Notes: generated by a model not told the origin, from the letters alone. A DNA stretch of 28,074 nucleotides from Streptomyces sp. NRRL F-5727 (GCF_000719555.1 NZ_JOGX01000084.1:1-28074), one strand, 5' to 3'; positions 7,416 through 17,199 are shown, numbered from the stretch's first letter. Translations and numbers: made by a program.

Positions 7416-7790
7416 GGTTTCCCCCTACCAGGTTGTGACCGCAAGCTTCCGTACCACGATAGCCGCCAAGGGCCCTTTACGGGGCGGCTGTTGGCGAGAA
7501 TCATGCGGGGGATCCCCGCCCTGTACTGGGGCGCGCCACCCTGGCATATGACAGGGGCATGGCCAGCTGTAAGAGTCGGAGGTCAGAAGCGTGCGGGCGT
7601 GCGCTCGCGCGGGTGTTCGGCCCGCGGGGAAGCGAGGAATTCCTGGGGGGATCCGGACCCGGAATCCGCCGCTCCGTTGGCCGGAATGTGACTCCGGTCA
7701 CCCGGATCGCCCCGAACGCCCCGGAATAAGGGCCGGAGCACCCCTGTTGGCGATCCGATGGACGTACCCGCGCGGAGGAAGGACCGGACG
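7416..7790. promoter_or_regulatory. Divergent intergenic region (375 bp) with several palindromes
   Basis: This gap between the IclR gene and the luciferase-like gene contains no convincing reading frame. It holds GCGGGG-GAT-CCCCGC (7505-7519), the perfect 10-bp palindrome AGGAATTCCT (7635-7644), CCGGA-N7-TCCGG (7681-7697) and GTGAC-TCCG-GTCAC (7688-7701). IclR-family operators are often GGAA...TTCC-type palindromes, so 7635-7644 is the best operator candidate. I cannot place -35/-10 boxes with confidence. Confidence 0.4.
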
Positions 7791-8894
7791 GTGAGCGAGA
7801 CCGGCACCCAGGAAGAAGCGGCCACGGCGGACCACGCCATACGCGGAGAGGCCCTGGGCAGCGCCCCCGTACCGCTCTCCGTGCTGGACCTGGTGACGGT
7901 CGGCAGCGGCTCCACCGCGAGCCGCTCGCTCGCCACCAGCGTGGAGCTGAGCCGGCTCGCCGAGCGGCGCGGCTACCACCGGCACTGGGTGGCCGAGCAC
8001 CACTCGATGCCCGGGGTCGCCTCCTCCTCCCCGGCGGTGATCCTCGCCCACCTCGCCGCCCACACCCGCCGCATCCGCCTCGGCTCCGGCGGCGTGATGC
8101 TCCCCAACCACGCCCCCCTGGTGATCGCCGAGCAGTTCGGCACCCTGGAGGCGCTCGCCCCGGGCCGGATCGACCTCGGCCTCGGCCGCGCCCCCGGCAC
8201 CGACGGCGCCACCGCCGCCGCCCTGCGCCGCAGCGACACCCTGAACGAGGGCGCCGACGACTTCCCGGAGCAGCTCTCGGAGCTGACCCGGTTCCTGGAC
8301 GACGACTTCCCGGACGCGCACCCGTACTCCCGGATCCACGCCGTGCCCGGGCCGGTGCAGGGCCCGAAGGGGCGCCCGCCGGTCTGGCTGCTCGGCTCCT
8401 CCGGCTTCAGCGCCCGGCTGGCCGGCCTCCTCGGCCTGCCCTTCGCCTTCGCCCACCACTTCTCGGCCCGCAACACCCTCCCCGCCCTCGACCTCTACCG
8501 GGAGTCCTTCCGTCCCTCCGCGGTGCTGGACGAGCCCTACGCCCTGATCGGGGTCGCCGCCCTCGCCGCCGACGACGAGCGGGAGGCGCACCGCCAGGTC
8601 CTCACCGGCGCGCTGTCGATGCTGCGGCTGCGCACCGGCCGCCCCGGGCTCATCCCGACCCCGGAGGAGGCGGCGGCGTACGGTTTCGCCCCGGCGGAGC
8701 GGGAGTTCGTCGACGGCTGGCTGGCGAACGTCGTGTACGGCACCCCGGACGCGGTCCGGACGGGCCTGGACGAGCTGGTGAAGCGGACCGGCGCGGACGA
8801 GCTGATGCTCACCGCCAACGTGCACGGCGGGGCGGCGCGACTGCGGAGCTACGAACTGATCGCGGACGCCTACGGCTTGCCCGAGCTCGACTGA
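7791..8894 (+). CDS. Luciferase-like (LLM-class) flavin-dependent oxidoreductase
   Basis: This 367-aa protein matches the bacterial-luciferase-like family. The N-terminal strand is PLSVLDLVTVGSGSTA. It is followed by GYHRHWVAEHHSMPGVASSSP, the RIRLGSGGVMLPNHAPLVIAEQFGTLEALAPGRIDLGLGRAPG core and a C-terminal NVYGTPDAVRTGLDEL region; these are the family's flavin and barrel landmarks. Such enzymes use FMNH2 or F420H2 to oxidise small organic substrates; the substrate is not evident. I prefer GTG 7791, preceded by GGAGGAAGGA, over the in-frame ATG 7758, which lacks a ribosome binding site. The divergent IclR gene is the probable regulator. Two hairpins separate it from the chitinase. Confidence 0.9.
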   Translation: MSETGTQEEAATADHAIRGEALGSAPVPLSVLDLVTVGSGSTASRSLATSVELSRLAERRGYHRHWVAEHHSMPGVASSSPAVILAHLAAHTRRIRLGSGGVMLPNHAPLVIAEQFGTLEALAPGRIDLGLGRAPGTDGATAAALRRSDTLNEGADDFPEQLSELTRFLDDDFPDAHPYSRIHAVPGPVQGPKGRPPVWLLGSSGFSARLAGLLGLPFAFAHHFSARNTLPALDLYRESFRPSAVLDEPYALIGVAALAADDEREAHRQVLTGALSMLRLRTGRPGLIPTPEEAAAYGFAPAEREFVDGWLANVVYGTPDAVRTGLDELVKRTGADELMLTANVHGGAARLRSYELIADAYGLPELD

Positions 8895-8904
8895 ATCCCG
8901 GATT

Positions 8905-8942
8905 CCGGCGGGGAGCGGTTCCTTCCCGAACCACCCCGCCGG
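8905..8942 (+). terminator. Terminator hairpin 1 after the luciferase-like gene
   Basis: CCGGCGGGG (8905-8913) pairs perfectly with 8934-8942, with an inner GGTT/AACC extension (8917-8920 with 8929-8932). It begins 10 nt after the stop codon. Confidence 0.7.
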
Positions 8943-8961
8943 CTTCCCTAAGTGAACCTTA

Positions 8962-8999
8962 AACCGCTCGTCACCGATGGTGGCGGGCGGTTCCGTTTT
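8962..8999 (+). terminator. Terminator hairpin 2 with T tract
   Basis: A 14-bp stem (8962-8975 with 8979-8992, two G:U wobbles) closes on GAT and is followed by CCGTTTT. This classical intrinsic terminator insulates the chitinase promoter that starts at 9038. Confidence 0.75.
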
Positions 9000-9037
9000 G
9001 TGCTGCACGCCGCTGACAAGGGCTTTCTCCGCCCAAT

Positions 9038-9096
9038 TGGTCTAGTCCTCAATCTGGTTCAGACCATTGACGCGCCGTTCACGCGGGGGCTATCAC
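9038..9096 (+). promoter_or_regulatory. Chitinase promoter with a pair of 12-bp direct repeats
   Basis: TGGTCTAGTCCT (9038-9049) and TGGTTCAGACCA (9055-9066) form the direct-repeat pair known from Streptomyces chitinase promoters, and they resemble the DasR consensus. The second repeat abuts a -35 (TTGACG, 9067-9072). An 18-nt spacer leads to a possible -10 (TATCAC, 9091-9096). Binding at the repeats would control polymerase access. Expected behaviour is induction by chitin oligomers and repression by glucose. Confidence 0.8.
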
Positions 9097-9147
9097 TGCT
9101 CCAACTCCTGTACGGCACCACCAGTACCCCCCCATCGGAGGACGCTC

Positions 9148-10863
<1,716 letters not shown>

Positions 10864-10898
10864 ACCCCTGACCGCCCCGCGTAGAACCGCATGAACCG

Positions 10899-10935
10899 CT
10901 GCCCCCGCCCGGAATGTCCCTCCGGCCGGGGGCAG
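10899..10935. terminator. Bidirectional terminator between the chitinase and the GGDEF-EAL gene
   Basis: A 14-bp stem with one mismatch (10899-10912 with 10922-10935) and a 9-nt loop lies between the two convergent stop codons. Confidence 0.8.
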
Positions 10936-10963
10936 TCCCATGCCCGGGTGCTCCCGCGCGGCC

Positions 10964-12859
10964 TCAGACCCGCAGCGGGGTCGTGCCCTCCAGCATCGCG
11001 GCGATCCGGTCCGGGCCCACCGCCCGCGAGTACAGCCAGCCCTGCCCGGTGTCGCAGCCGATCCGCCGCAGCCGGGCCGCCTGCCCGGCCGTCTCCACGC
11101 ACTCGGCGGTGACGGTGAGCCCGAGCCGGTGGGCGAGCTGCACCAGCGCCTCCACGATCAGCTCGTCCGCCGGGTTGGCGTGCTCCTCGTCCTGGAAGCC
11201 GCGCACGAAGGAGCCGTCCAGCTTCAGGACGGAGACCGGCAGCCGGCTCAGATAGGCCAGGTTCGAGTAGCCGGTGCCGAAGTCGTCGATGGCGATCCGC
11301 ACCCCCATGTCGCTGAGCGCCTGGAGCGCCTGGAGCGGCCGGCCGGCCGAGCCCATCACCGCCGACTCGGTCAGCTCCAGCTGGAGCAGGTGCGGGGCGA
11401 GCCCCGTCTCGGCGAGGATCCCCGCCACGTCCGCCACCAGGTCCGAGTCCCACACCTGACGGACCGCCACGTTCACGCTCACGAAGAGCGGCCGCTCGCG
11501 CGGATGGTCCTTCTGCCACTGCCGGGCCTGCTCGCAGGCGGTCCGCAGCACCCACCGCCCCAGCTCGACGATCGAGCCGTCCTCCTCGGCGATCCCGACG
11601 AACCGATTCGGCGGCAGCACCCCGAACTGCGGGTGGTTCCAGCGCACCAGCGCCTCCACCCCGCGCACCGCCCCGCCCGCCAGATCGACCAGCGGCTGGT
11701 ACTCCAGGGCGAACTCCCCGCGCTCCACGGCCGGCCGCAGCGTCGAGGAGAGCGCCTGCCGCGTCATCCGGTGCGCGTTGCGCTCCGGGTCGAAGAGCGT
11801 CCACCGGGCCTTGCCGTCGGCCTTCGCCCAGTACAGCGTGGTGTCGGCGGCCTGCATCAGACAGGTGGCGGTGGCGCCGGCGGCGGCGCGCTCGACGACG
11901 CCGATCGAGGCCGAGACGGAGAGCCGCTGCCCGCCGAGGTCGAAGGGCCGCTCCAGTGCGCGCAGCACCGAGCGGGCCAGATCCGCGAGTTGTTCCGTAC
12001 CGGTGGAGTCCTCGACGAGGAGGGCGAACTCGTCGCCGCCGAGCCGGGCCACGAGGTGGCCGCCGCTGCGGGTGTAGCCGGCGCTGTCCGCGCACTCGGT
12101 GAGCCGCCCGGCGACGGCGGCGAGCAGCCGGTCGCCGATCCGGTGCCCGAGCGTGTCGTTGACCGCCTTGAAGCCGTCGAGGTCCAGGTAGCAGAGGCCG
12201 ATCCGCCCTGTTCTGCCATGGCCGTGCGACTGATACGACCGCGGGGTGCGGTGGGCCCGGTACGGCTCCGGCGCGTCGGCCTGCCCGAGCGGCCCGCCCG
12301 CGCCGGCGGTTGCCTCGGCGCTCTCCGCCGCCGCCGTCTCCAGGGCGGCCGAGAGGCGCTCGAAGAAGAGCGCCCGGTTGGGCAGCCGGGTCACCGGATC
12401 GTGCATCTGGAGGTGGCGCAGCCGGGCCTGGAGCTCGCGCCGCTCGCTGATGTCCGCGACGGAGAGCAGCACCCGGCCGGTGTCGGGGACCGGGGCGACG
12501 GTGACCTCGGCCCACAGCCTGCGCCCGTCCGGGTGCTTGAGCCGGCGGGTGCAGCGGAAGCGGGAGCGGCGGCCGCGCAGCACCTCGCGGTAGGCGTGCC
12601 AGGTGCGTCCGTCGGCGGCGAGGTCCACGAGGTCGGCGGCGGCCTGCTCGCGCAGGGCGGCGCTGTCGGTGCCGAGGAGGGTGCCGAGCGAGTCGTTGGC
12701 GGCGATCACCAGGCCGTCCCGGTCCACCAGGGCCATGGCCAGCCGGGAGACGCGGAAGGCGGCCCGGTAGTCGCGGAGTTCACGCTCCGTGAGTGCCGGG
12801 CGGGCCGGCGGGATGCCGGGCGGTTCTGGGTGTGCCGGTCCTTCGGGGGTTCCGCTCAC
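10964..12859 (-). CDS. PAS-GGDEF-EAL cyclic-di-GMP turnover protein
   Basis: This 631-aa cytoplasmic protein has a PAS domain (about 30-140) and a diguanylate cyclase domain with LDLDGFKAVNDTLGH and an intact GGDEF at 274-278. Its EAL phosphodiesterase domain has all expected metal/catalytic positions: EAL 402-404, N463, E496/E498, DDFGTGYS 525-532, K546 and E586. Both activities look possible. The RxxD product-inhibition site before GGDEF is absent (SGGH instead). The cyclase domain has an extra Ala/Gly/His-rich stretch (about 172-218) before its first strand. I chose GTG 12859 because GGGAG lies 6 nt upstream; the frame runs on to 13036 but that extension is low-complexity. In Streptomyces such proteins tune development. 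The closest family members may be CdgA or RmdA, not resolved here. Confidence 0.92.
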   Translation of the reverse strand: MSGTPEGPAHPEPPGIPPARPALTERELRDYRAAFRVSRLAMALVDRDGLVIAANDSLGTLLGTDSAALREQAAADLVDLAADGRTWHAYREVLRGRRSRFRCTRRLKHPDGRRLWAEVTVAPVPDTGRVLLSVADISERRELQARLRHLQMHDPVTRLPNRALFFERLSAALETAAAESAEATAGAGGPLGQADAPEPYRAHRTPRSYQSHGHGRTGRIGLCYLDLDGFKAVNDTLGHRIGDRLLAAVAGRLTECADSAGYTRSGGHLVARLGGDEFALLVEDSTGTEQLADLARSVLRALERPFDLGGQRLSVSASIGVVERAAAGATATCLMQAADTTLYWAKADGKARWTLFDPERNAHRMTRQALSSTLRPAVERGEFALEYQPLVDLAGGAVRGVEALVRWNHPQFGVLPPNRFVGIAEEDGSIVELGRWVLRTACEQARQWQKDHPRERPLFVSVNVAVRQVWDSDLVADVAGILAETGLAPHLLQLELTESAVMGSAGRPLQALQALSDMGVRIAIDDFGTGYSNLAYLSRLPVSVLKLDGSFVRGFQDEEHANPADELIVEALVQLAHRLGLTVTAECVETAGQAARLRRIGCDTGQGWLYSRAVGPDRIAAMLEGTTPLRV

Positions 12860-13216
12860 CGCTCGCTCCCGTGGTGCAGGGGGGCCGTTCACATGTGGTC
12901 GGGATGGTCGGCCTGGGACAAGTGTGCCGATCATAGAGCCAGCGCGGGTGGCCGTTCCAGCGACGGAGCGGGTGGCCGGGGCCCCGGACGGTGTGAGGCT
13001 GACCACCGGACGCCGACTCCGCGACCGTTTCCGCACGGGTCTGACGTGCGACGGCGCCGGGATGACCGAAGGTGACTGTCCGTGAGCTGAAGTCCGATCG
13101 TCTCGTGTCCACCCGGCGCCGCGCTCTCACCCGACCGGGGCAGCGGAAACATGCGAAACACCGCGAACCATCACAAGGTGGTGGAGGTGTCCCGCACTCG
13201 CGAACCGGAGGTCCAC
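12860..13216. other. Divergent intergenic region (357 bp)
   Basis: The region lies between the GGDEF-EAL gene (leftward) and the M6-like protease gene (rightward). On the minus strand TATGAT (12930-12935) is a good -10 candidate for the GGDEF-EAL gene; the -35 is unclear. The part 12860-13036 is open in frame with that gene but looks non-coding (Arg/Pro-rich product). On the plus side a frame in phase with the protease extends back to ATG 13151. No RNA gene or strong palindrome is seen. Confidence 0.45.
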
Positions 13217-14467
13217 GTGGAGGGTCAGCAGCCACCCGAGGGAGTGGAGCGCTCCCGGCTGCGCGCCGGAGCCGCCTCGTTCACCGCGCTCGTCGCGCTC
13301 GCGGCCACCGGCCTGGTCACCGGGCCCGCCGTGGCCGCGTCCTCGGCCGGCCCCTGCGCCCTGCCCCGTACCGCCGCGCACCACTCGCTCGGCCTCTCCA
13401 GCTGGAACGGCTCCTATCCGCGCCCCGAGCGTGCCCTCGACGCGGTGATGATCTTCCTGTCGTTCCCGGACGCGGCACCGCTGACCACTCCGGAGCAGCT
13501 GACCGCCGACCACTTCCCGGCGACCACCGAGTTCTTCCAGCGGGCCTCCTACGGGCGGTTCACCCTGCGGCCGCACCCCCGCACCGCCTGGACGGAGATG
13601 CCCCGCCCCTCCACGGAGTACGACATACGGCGTGACTGGGACGCCGGGAAGCGGGCCGCCTACCTGCGGGACGCGATCGCCGCGGTCGACGACTCCGTCG
13701 ACTTCTCCCGGTACGACATCGTCTACCTGGTCGCCGACCCGGACGCGCCCGGCGTGGACTCGGACGCCACCAAGGTCGTCAACCTGGAGCGGCCGCTGGA
13801 GGCCGACGGCACGCCGATCCGGCGGGTCGTCACGGTCTTCGAGCGGCATCCGCCGGACCGGAACGTCCTCGCCCACGAGACCGGCCACGTCTTCGACCTG
13901 CCCGACCTGTACCGCCGGCCCGCCGACGGCAAGGGCGACTGGGACACCCATGTGGGGGACTGGGACGTCATGGGCAGCCAGTTCGGGCTCGCCCCGGACC
14001 CCTTCGGCTGGCACAAGTGGAAGCTGGGCTGGCTCGACCGCTCCCAGGTGGCCTGCGTCCAGGGCGGCGAGCCGCGGGTGGTCGGCCTGGAGCCGGTCTC
14101 CGCCGCCCCGGCGACCCCCACCACGCGCTCCACCCGGCTCGCCGTCGTCCGCACCGGCCGGGACAGCGTCCTCGCGATCGAGGCCCGCGCGGCCACCGGT
14201 AACGACGCCGACACCTGCACGGAGGGCGTCCTCGTCTACCGGGTCCGGGCCGGCGCGCCCTCCGGCGACGGCCCGGTCGAGGTCGTCGACGCCCACCCGG
14301 ACACCGAGGCGTGCTGGGAGCGCTCGGTCTACCCGCCGCTCGCCGACGCGCCGATGGAGGTGGGGGAGACGCTCACCGTGCCCGGCACGGGCGTCCGCGT
14401 CGAGGTCGCCGACCGCAGCGAGGCCGGCGTCTGGACGGTGAGGATCACCCCGCCGATCACGGAGTAG
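13217..14467 (+). CDS. Secreted M6-like (immune inhibitor A-type) zinc metalloprotease
   Basis: This 416-aa protein starts at GTG 13217, right after GGAGG (13207-13211); an ATG at 13151 in the same frame lacks a ribosome binding site. Residues 12-41 form a signal peptide (RSRLRAGAA...VTGPAVAA). The zinc site is HETGH (220-224) followed by VFDLPDLY. The Met-turn region WDVMGSQ (around Met252) and FGWHKWKLGWL follow, as in M6 peptidases. It has four or more Cys that could form disulfides. It would degrade extracellular protein. It is shorter than typical InhA enzymes, with a small C-terminal beta-rich domain. A perfect hairpin follows the stop. Confidence 0.85.
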   Translation: MEGQQPPEGVERSRLRAGAASFTALVALAATGLVTGPAVAASSAGPCALPRTAAHHSLGLSSWNGSYPRPERALDAVMIFLSFPDAAPLTTPEQLTADHFPATTEFFQRASYGRFTLRPHPRTAWTEMPRPSTEYDIRRDWDAGKRAAYLRDAIAAVDDSVDFSRYDIVYLVADPDAPGVDSDATKVVNLERPLEADGTPIRRVVTVFERHPPDRNVLAHETGHVFDLPDLYRRPADGKGDWDTHVGDWDVMGSQFGLAPDPFGWHKWKLGWLDRSQVACVQGGEPRVVGLEPVSAAPATPTTRSTRLAVVRTGRDSVLAIEARAATGNDADTCTEGVLVYRVRAGAPSGDGPVEVVDAHPDTEACWERSVYPPLADAPMEVGETLTVPGTGVRVEVADRSEAGVWTVRITPPITE

Positions 14468-14490
14468 ACCGGACCCGTCCCGGCACGCAA

Positions 14491-14520
14491 GAAGGCCCCT
14501 CACTCGCGTGAGGGGCCTTC
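14491..14520. terminator. Bidirectional terminator between the M6-like protease and tRNA-Lys copy 2
   Basis: A perfect 13-bp stem (14491-14503 with 14508-14520) with TCGC loop serves the protease gene on one strand and the tRNA on the other. Its GAAGGCCCCTC arm is related to the hairpin beside the first tRNA-Lys copy. Confidence 0.9.
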
Positions 14521-14521
14521 T

Positions 14522-14610
14522 CTGTCGGTGCGCCGCCAGGGACTCGAACCCCGGACCCGCTGATTAAGAGTCAGCTGCTCTAACCAACTGAGCTAGCGGC
14601 GCCTGCTGAC
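14522..14610. repeat. 89-bp perfect repeat, copy 2 (tRNA-Lys)
   Basis: This stretch is identical to 6488-6576, in the same orientation, 8034 bp away. Confidence 0.9.
14529..14602 (-). tRNA. tRNA-Lys (anticodon CTT), copy 2
   Basis: The 74-nt gene is identical to the one at 6495-6568, with the same cloverleaf, CTT anticodon and no encoded CCA. Its first 10 nt overlap the 3' end of the upstream same-strand coding gene, whose TAG stop is formed by tRNA bases. A promoter-like TTCACT-N17-TAATGT lies inside that coding gene. Confidence 0.97.
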
Positions 14611-15237
14611 GTCGTAGACATTAGCATCCTGAGCGGCGGGAGTGAAAATCGATACCCGCACGTCGGCCGCGGAAACCGTCCGGGCCGCCCGCACAGAGGC
14701 CCACAGCATCACCTCGGGCCCGGGCAGCCACGGCCTCCGGGTGTCCGGGGCGACCAGCCAGCGCGGCCCGGACCCGCTCCCGCCCGGCACCAGCGCCGGC
14801 ACGGTCACCGCGTCGCCGGTGCCGTGACAGAGCGGCCGCGGCACCGCGTCGCCCCACTCCTCCCAGTCGAGCAGCGCGGGCAGCCGCTGCGCCGTGCCGG
14901 GCGCGGCGAAGAGCAGCATCCGCCCCCGGTGCGCGGCGACCGGGCCCGAGCCCGGACCCTCCTCCCAGAGCCGGTCCAGCATCCGCCGCCCGAAGACCGG
15001 GTCCACGCTGACCACGTCGAAGACCGTCCCGCACGGCAGCACCGCCGGCGACTCCGGCCGCGCCTCCCAGCGCGCGAGCGACGCCCCGGGGTCCCCGCTC
15101 GCCGCCGAGGCCAGCCAGGCGGCGCCGTCCGCCGTCACCCGGGCGGTCTGGTGCCGGTCCTCGTCCCCCGTCCGCAGGAAGCGGAAGACGTCGGGGGTGT
15201 ACGGGGTCTCGTCGCGCATCCAGGTCGTCGTCGTCAT
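14593..15237 (-). CDS. Prim-Pol-like small protein (bifunctional primase/polymerase N-terminal-like)
   Basis: This 214-aa protein resembles the small Streptomyces proteins annotated as primase/polymerase-like. It contains WLASAASGDPGASLARWEARP, then LPCGTVFDVVSV, GSGPVAAHRGRMLLFAAPGTA, LCHGTGDAVTVP and RWLVAPDTRRPWLPGPEVMLWA. It is much shorter than replicative Prim-Pol enzymes and I do not see a full catalytic Asp/Glu set, so polymerase activity is not implied. The start is ATG 15237, with no Shine-Dalgarno but TAGACC 6 nt upstream, suggesting a leaderless mRNA. The stop codon lies within tRNA-Lys copy 2. A related protein is encoded at 22192-22650. Confidence 0.7.
   Translation of the reverse strand: MTTTTWMRDETPYTPDVFRFLRTGDEDRHQTARVTADGAAWLASAASGDPGASLARWEARPESPAVLPCGTVFDVVSVDPVFGRRMLDRLWEEGPGSGPVAAHRGRMLLFAAPGTAQRLPALLDWEEWGDAVPRPLCHGTGDAVTVPALVPGGSGSGPRWLVAPDTRRPWLPGPEVMLWASVRAARTVSAADVRVSIFTPAAQDANVYDVSRRR
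14618..14646 (-). promoter_or_regulatory. tRNA-Lys copy 2 promoter inside the Prim-Pol-like gene
   Basis: On the minus strand TTCACT (14641-14646), a 17-nt spacer and TAATGT (14618-14623) precede the tRNA 5' end by 15 nt. The bases also encode the last residues of the Prim-Pol-like protein. Confidence 0.55.
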
Positions 15238-15403
15238 GCGACAGGTCTACCGCCGGTGACGAAGCGAAAGCCGAGAGTTCCGGAAACGCGGACAGCGGCG
15301 CCGCGGGAGGAGTATCGTGCGCCCCGCATATGCCGAACGCCTGTTCCGGCCCGGCCGTGCCGATCCGCCGGGGGCCGCCGGCCCACCCCACCGAGGCCGC
15401 CCG

Positions 15404-15760
15404 TCAGTCCTCCGCGGGCCGCCCGTTCGTACGGATCAGATCCCGCCCGAACTCGATCATCTTCCGCGCGTAGTCCTCGGTCCAGGCCGCCCGCTCGGCC
15501 ACGTCCGCCGCCGTCAGCCGGTCGAACCGCTTCGGATCGGCGAGCTGCGCCGCGGCGACGGCCTGGAACTCGATCGCCCGGTCCGTCGCCGCCCGGAACG
15601 CCAGCGTCAGCTCGGTCGCCCGGGACAGCAGCTCCTTCGGGTCCTCGATCGACTCCAGGTCGAAGAAGTGCTCCGGGTCGGCGGTCGCCTCGGCAGGCTC
15701 GAAGATCAGGGGCGCGGGACGCAGCCGCCGCTGTCCGCTCCGCTCCGCGGGTTCCGCCAT
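15404..15760 (-). CDS. Conserved hypothetical protein, 118 aa
   Basis: The start ATG 15760 has a strong ribosome binding site (GGAGGA about 8 nt upstream). The product is soluble and mostly helical-looking: an N-terminal charged, Arg/Pro-rich stretch (1-20), an acidic segment (DPEHFFDLESIEDPKELL), then two amphipathic helices including RAIEFQAVAAAQLADPKRF and AERAAWTEDYARKMIEFGRDL. It has no signal peptide, membrane segment or known motif. It lies between the Prim-Pol-like gene and the nuclease/helicase operon on the same strand, 92 bp after the helicase stop, and could be a distal member of that transcript. Function unknown. Confidence 0.75.
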   Translation of the reverse strand: MAEPAERSGQRRLRPAPLIFEPAEATADPEHFFDLESIEDPKELLSRATELTLAFRAATDRAIEFQAVAAAQLADPKRFDRLTAADVAERAAWTEDYARKMIEFGRDLIRTNGRPAED

Positions 15761-15852
15761 CGTTCCGCTCCTCCTCGCACACGCAGATGACCCGGACACC
15801 CGGACCACCCCCCATTGTCCCGCGCCCCGCAAGACCGCCCCGCGGCCGCCGC

Positions 15853-17199
15853 TCAGGGCGTCCAGGGCACCCGGTGCTCCGCCAGGTGGGACAGGACCGC
15901 GTGGTTCGCCTCCCACCCGTCGGGGAACTTCACGGTGACGCCCAGCTGGACCGGTTCCGTGGAGGGGTGCTCGTCGAGGAGGTCCGTGACGCCGGCGCGG
16001 CAGACGACGACGCAGGCGTGGCGGTGGCGGGAGGCGAGGACGCAGAGGCGGCCGGTCTCCAGGTGGAAGGCGGTGGCGTCGGGCCGGCCCGACAGGGGGT
16101 GGAGGACGACCGTGACGTCGTACTCGCGGCCCTGGAGCCGGTTGGCCGTGTCGACCGTCACCCCTGACACGCCGAGGTCCGCCAGGGCCGCGCGGACGGC
16201 CGCCGCCTGGTCGCGGTGGGCGGTGCCCACCGCGATCCGGTCCGCGGTCAGCGGCACGGGCGTGTCGGAGCGCTCGCTGACCGCCGCGCCGCCCCGGTCC
16301 AGCAGGCGGCGGACCACCAGGGCGACCGCGTGGACGGCCTCCGGGTCGGTGCGCGGGGTGTGCCGGGCGGGCAGTTCGAGCAGACCCCAGCCGGACTCGG
16401 CCGCCTCGTCCAGGACCCGGTCCGGGGCGGAGCCGTCCGAGGCCGTGCCGAAGGCGAGCCGGCGGTCCCCGGGGCCGGTGCCCGAACGGAACGGCGTGTA
16501 CGGGTAGAAGGCGTCCGACACCAGCGGCGCCGCCGACGCGGGCAGCCGCCAGGAGACCGGCAGCCGGTGCTGCGGCAGCTCCGGGTTGTGCGCGAGCAGC
16601 GTCGAGACCGCCGAGGCGGACGGGTCGTACGAGAGCCCCGCCCACTGGTCCGCGCCGACCACCGAGAACGGGTCCAGCTGCCCCGGGTCGCCCACGAACA
16701 GCGCCCGCTCGAACAGCCCCGCCACGGCGAGCAGCGCGTCCGAGCGCATCTGGTACGCCTCGTCCACGATCGCGTGCGCCCACGGCTCCACGTTCTTCAC
16801 GTGCGCCCACTTGGCGGCCGTCGAGATCACCACCGGCAGCCCGGCCAGGTCCCCCGCCTTCGCCGACTTCCGTACGTGTTCCAGCGCGTCGAGCGCCCGG
16901 TCGTACGGGTCGCTGTCGCTGGAGTGCAGCCGGCCCACCTCCAGGTCCGGCTCCTTCTCGGCGAGCCGCAGCACCAGGTCGTCGACCTGCGCGTTGGTCT
17001 GCGCCACCACCATCAGGGGGCGCCCGGCCGCGGCCAGTTCGAGCGCGGCCCGCACCACCAGCGTCGACTTGCCGGCGCCGGGCGGGGAGTCGACGACGAC
17101 GCCCCGGGCGGTGCCGTGCAGGGTGCTCTCCAGGATCGCGGCGGTCGCCGCCGCGGCGGCCGCGCCCGGGTCGGGCACGGCGGGGTCGTACAGGGTCAC
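15853..17199 (-). CDS. SF1 (UPF1/Dna2-like) helicase, AAA_11/AAA_12 type
   Basis: This 448-aa ATPase carries helicase superfamily 1 motifs in order. Walker A is SPPGAGKST (38-46), Ia is VVAQTNAQVDDL, and Walker B is IVDEAYQM (DEAY 146-149). Motif III is VGDPGQLDPFSV (about 169-180), a motif IV region includes PVSWRLP, motif V is DTANRLQGREYDVTVV and motif VI is ASRHRHACVVV. The DEAY and GDPGQLDP sequences are typical of the UPF1/Dna2 branch rather than UvrD. Walker A lies close to the N-terminus, so the domain 1B barrel usual in this branch is missing from this polypeptide. The start GTG 17199 overlaps the upstream stop by 4 nt (GTGA), implying translational coupling. Confidence 0.9.
   Translation of the reverse strand: MTLYDPAVPDPGAAAAAATAAILESTLHGTARGVVVDSPPGAGKSTLVVRAALELAAAGRPLMVVAQTNAQVDDLVLRLAEKEPDLEVGRLHSSDSDPYDRALDALEHVRKSAKAGDLAGLPVVISTAAKWAHVKNVEPWAHAIVDEAYQMRSDALLAVAGLFERALFVGDPGQLDPFSVVGADQWAGLSYDPSASAVSTLLAHNPELPQHRLPVSWRLPASAAPLVSDAFYPYTPFRSGTGPGDRRLAFGTASDGSAPDRVLDEAAESGWGLLELPARHTPRTDPEAVHAVALVVRRLLDRGGAAVSERSDTPVPLTADRIAVGTAHRDQAAAVRAALADLGVSGVTVDTANRLQGREYDVTVVLHPLSGRPDATAFHLETGRLCVLASRHRHACVVVCRAGVTDLLDEHPSTEPVQLGVTVKFPDGWEANHAVLSHLAEHRVPWTP

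Noticed and set aside
12860..13036. N-terminal extension of the GGDEF-EAL protein to 13036
   Set aside because: The added 59 residues are Arg/Pro/Ser-rich, and a good ribosome binding site precedes GTG 12859. Not fully excluded.
15238..15403. Possible gene between the Prim-Pol-like gene and the 118-aa protein
   Set aside because: Only short frames without start signals are present; the GATACT on the minus strand at 15311-15316 has no convincing -35.
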